Assembly (NCBI GenBank): GCA_015658495.1
Contig: DQOT01000050.1
Coordinates: 1-6,784 of the forward strand
DNA length: 6,784 bases
Source of the DNA: Fidelibacterota bacterium
GTDB taxonomy: Bacteria > Fidelibacterota > Marinisomatia > Marinisomatales > UBA1611
Reading direction: 5' to 3'
Positions 6,360 through 6,784 of the stretch are shown in pieces (positions within the stretch are counted from its first letter, which is position 1; the number at the start of each line of letters is the position of its first letter). A model generated the notes under the pieces. That model was not told where the DNA came from. It did not search any database and saw nothing but the letters and a program-made list of their open reading frames with translations. The translations under genes were made by a program, and so were the position numbers.

Positions 6360-6380
6360 ATTCTAATTATCAACACTAAA

Positions 6381-6406
6381 TTAGTAACTACTTTTATAGT
6401 TACTAA
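6381..6406. promoter_or_regulatory. Perfect 10-base inverted repeat, candidate operator between divergent genes
   Basis: TTAGTAACTA (6381-6390) and its exact reverse complement TAGTTACTAA (6397-6406) surround a 6-base spacer. The repeat ends 9 bases before the start codon of the TrmB-like regulator. -10-like hexamers lie across its centre on both strands: TATAGT (6395-6400) on plus and TATAAA (6398-6393) on minus. A protein bound here would therefore block transcription in both directions. Autoregulation by the adjacent TrmB-type protein is the simplest reading. The spacer is short and there is no T-run after the right arm, so a terminator is unlikely. Confidence 0.55.
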
Positions 6407-6415
6407 ATGAATTAG

Positions 6416-6784
6416 ATGTCAGATATTATCAAAAACCTGGAACATTTTGGATTATCAACCAATGCGGCCAGGGCCTATTATTCTCTGCTAAAGTCCAATC
6501 CTGCTACCGGGTACGAGATTAGTACCCATGCGGGCATCCCCAGGTCGGCAGTCTATAATGTACTGAATAAATTAGAAAGTATGGGTCTGGTCAGCGGCAT
6601 GGGTGATAAGCCCAAAAGGTATGTTCCCTTATCTCCTGGCGGTCTGATCGAGCATTTTGAAAATTCACACCAGGATTCAATAGAAGAATTGAAGCATGGG
6701 CTGGAGCAAATGGAACTGGATGAGGAAGCTTTTGATTTCTGGCATATCCACGGCTATAAGAATTTGATATTAAAGCTAAAAGAA
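6416..6784 (+). CDS. TrmB-family transcriptional regulator, N-terminal part (partial)
   Basis: The frame runs from ATG 6416 to the window edge without a stop, giving 123 residues. A TAG lies directly before the ATG in the same frame, so no earlier start is possible. Residues 1-72 form a TrmB-type winged helix: EHFGLSTNAARAYYSLL (9-25), GYEISTHAGIPRSAVYNVLNKLESMGLV (32-59), with the recognition helix around 41-55, and a wing ending KPKRYVPLSP (65-74). A Glu-rich, probably coiled-coil, segment follows (about 77-104). FDFWHIHGYKNL (106-117) then starts what is usually the effector-binding domain. TrmB proteins, best known from archaea, control sugar transport and metabolism genes, but many bacterial members have unknown ligands. 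The effector and target cannot be told from this part. A palindrome just upstream suggests autoregulation. Confidence 0.85.
   Translation, partial: MSDIIKNLEHFGLSTNAARAYYSLLKSNPATGYEISTHAGIPRSAVYNVLNKLESMGLVSGMGDKPKRYVPLSPGGLIEHFENSHQDSIEELKHGLEQMELDEEAFDFWHIHGYKNLILKLKE

Noticed and set aside
503..6389. The heptamer AGTAACT occurs in both the SOS-promoter palindromes (503-509, 514-520) and the TrmB-side palindrome (6383-6389), hinting at a shared regulator
   Set aside because: Seven bases are too few in AT-rich DNA, and the symmetry and spacing of the two sites differ: a 10-base palindrome with a 2-base centre versus 10-base arms with a 6-base spacer.

Overview
The window carries a bacterial SOS-mutagenesis operon, flanked on the left by the end of an adenylate-forming ligase gene and on the right by a divergent pair made of an unidentified gene and a TrmB-type regulator. 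The DNA is moderately AT-rich. The ligase tail resembles o-succinylbenzoate-CoA ligases of the Bacteroidetes/FCB type, while the operon promoter looks like an ordinary sigma70 promoter (TTGACA, 17-base spacer, TAATAT) rather than a Bacteroidetes one. I would guess an FCB-group or candidate-phylum bacterium such as Marinimicrobia, with low confidence.

Layout: (1) 1-453, C-terminal end of a MenE-like AMP-binding ligase. (2) 454-553, a promoter whose expected start point falls on two tandem TTAC-GA-GTAA palindromes, a good candidate operator for the LexA-type repressor encoded just downstream. (3) 554-5992, five genes on the + strand in a tight row: a 48-residue basic protein of unknown function, a self-cleaving LexA-type repressor, a GxxExxY protein (PD-(D/E)XK nuclease fold), an ImuB-like inactive Y-family polymerase, and the error-prone polymerase DnaE2 (ImuC). 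Three of the four junctions overlap by one base or are 3 bases apart. (4) 5946-6359, minus strand, an unidentified open frame without ATG/GTG/TTG at its 5' end. (5) 6381-6406, a perfect 10-base inverted repeat between divergent genes. (6) 6416-6784, the N-terminal 123 codons of a TrmB-family regulator.

The operon reads as a DNA-damage-induced mutasome. DNA damage would trigger LexA self-cleavage, the promoter would open, and ImuB (clamp-binding scaffold) plus DnaE2 (translesion synthesis) would be made. The RecA-like ImuA that usually accompanies them is not in the window. In its place sit the small basic protein and the GxxExxY gene. The GxxExxY gene is bracketed by inverted copies of a three-unit, 9-base-period repeat, and the right-hand copy supplies the first codons of imuB. 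The gene therefore looks like a small cassette inserted into the operon, after which imuB appears to have adopted a non-ATG start. This arrangement and the candidate LexA operator are the most interesting parts of the window.
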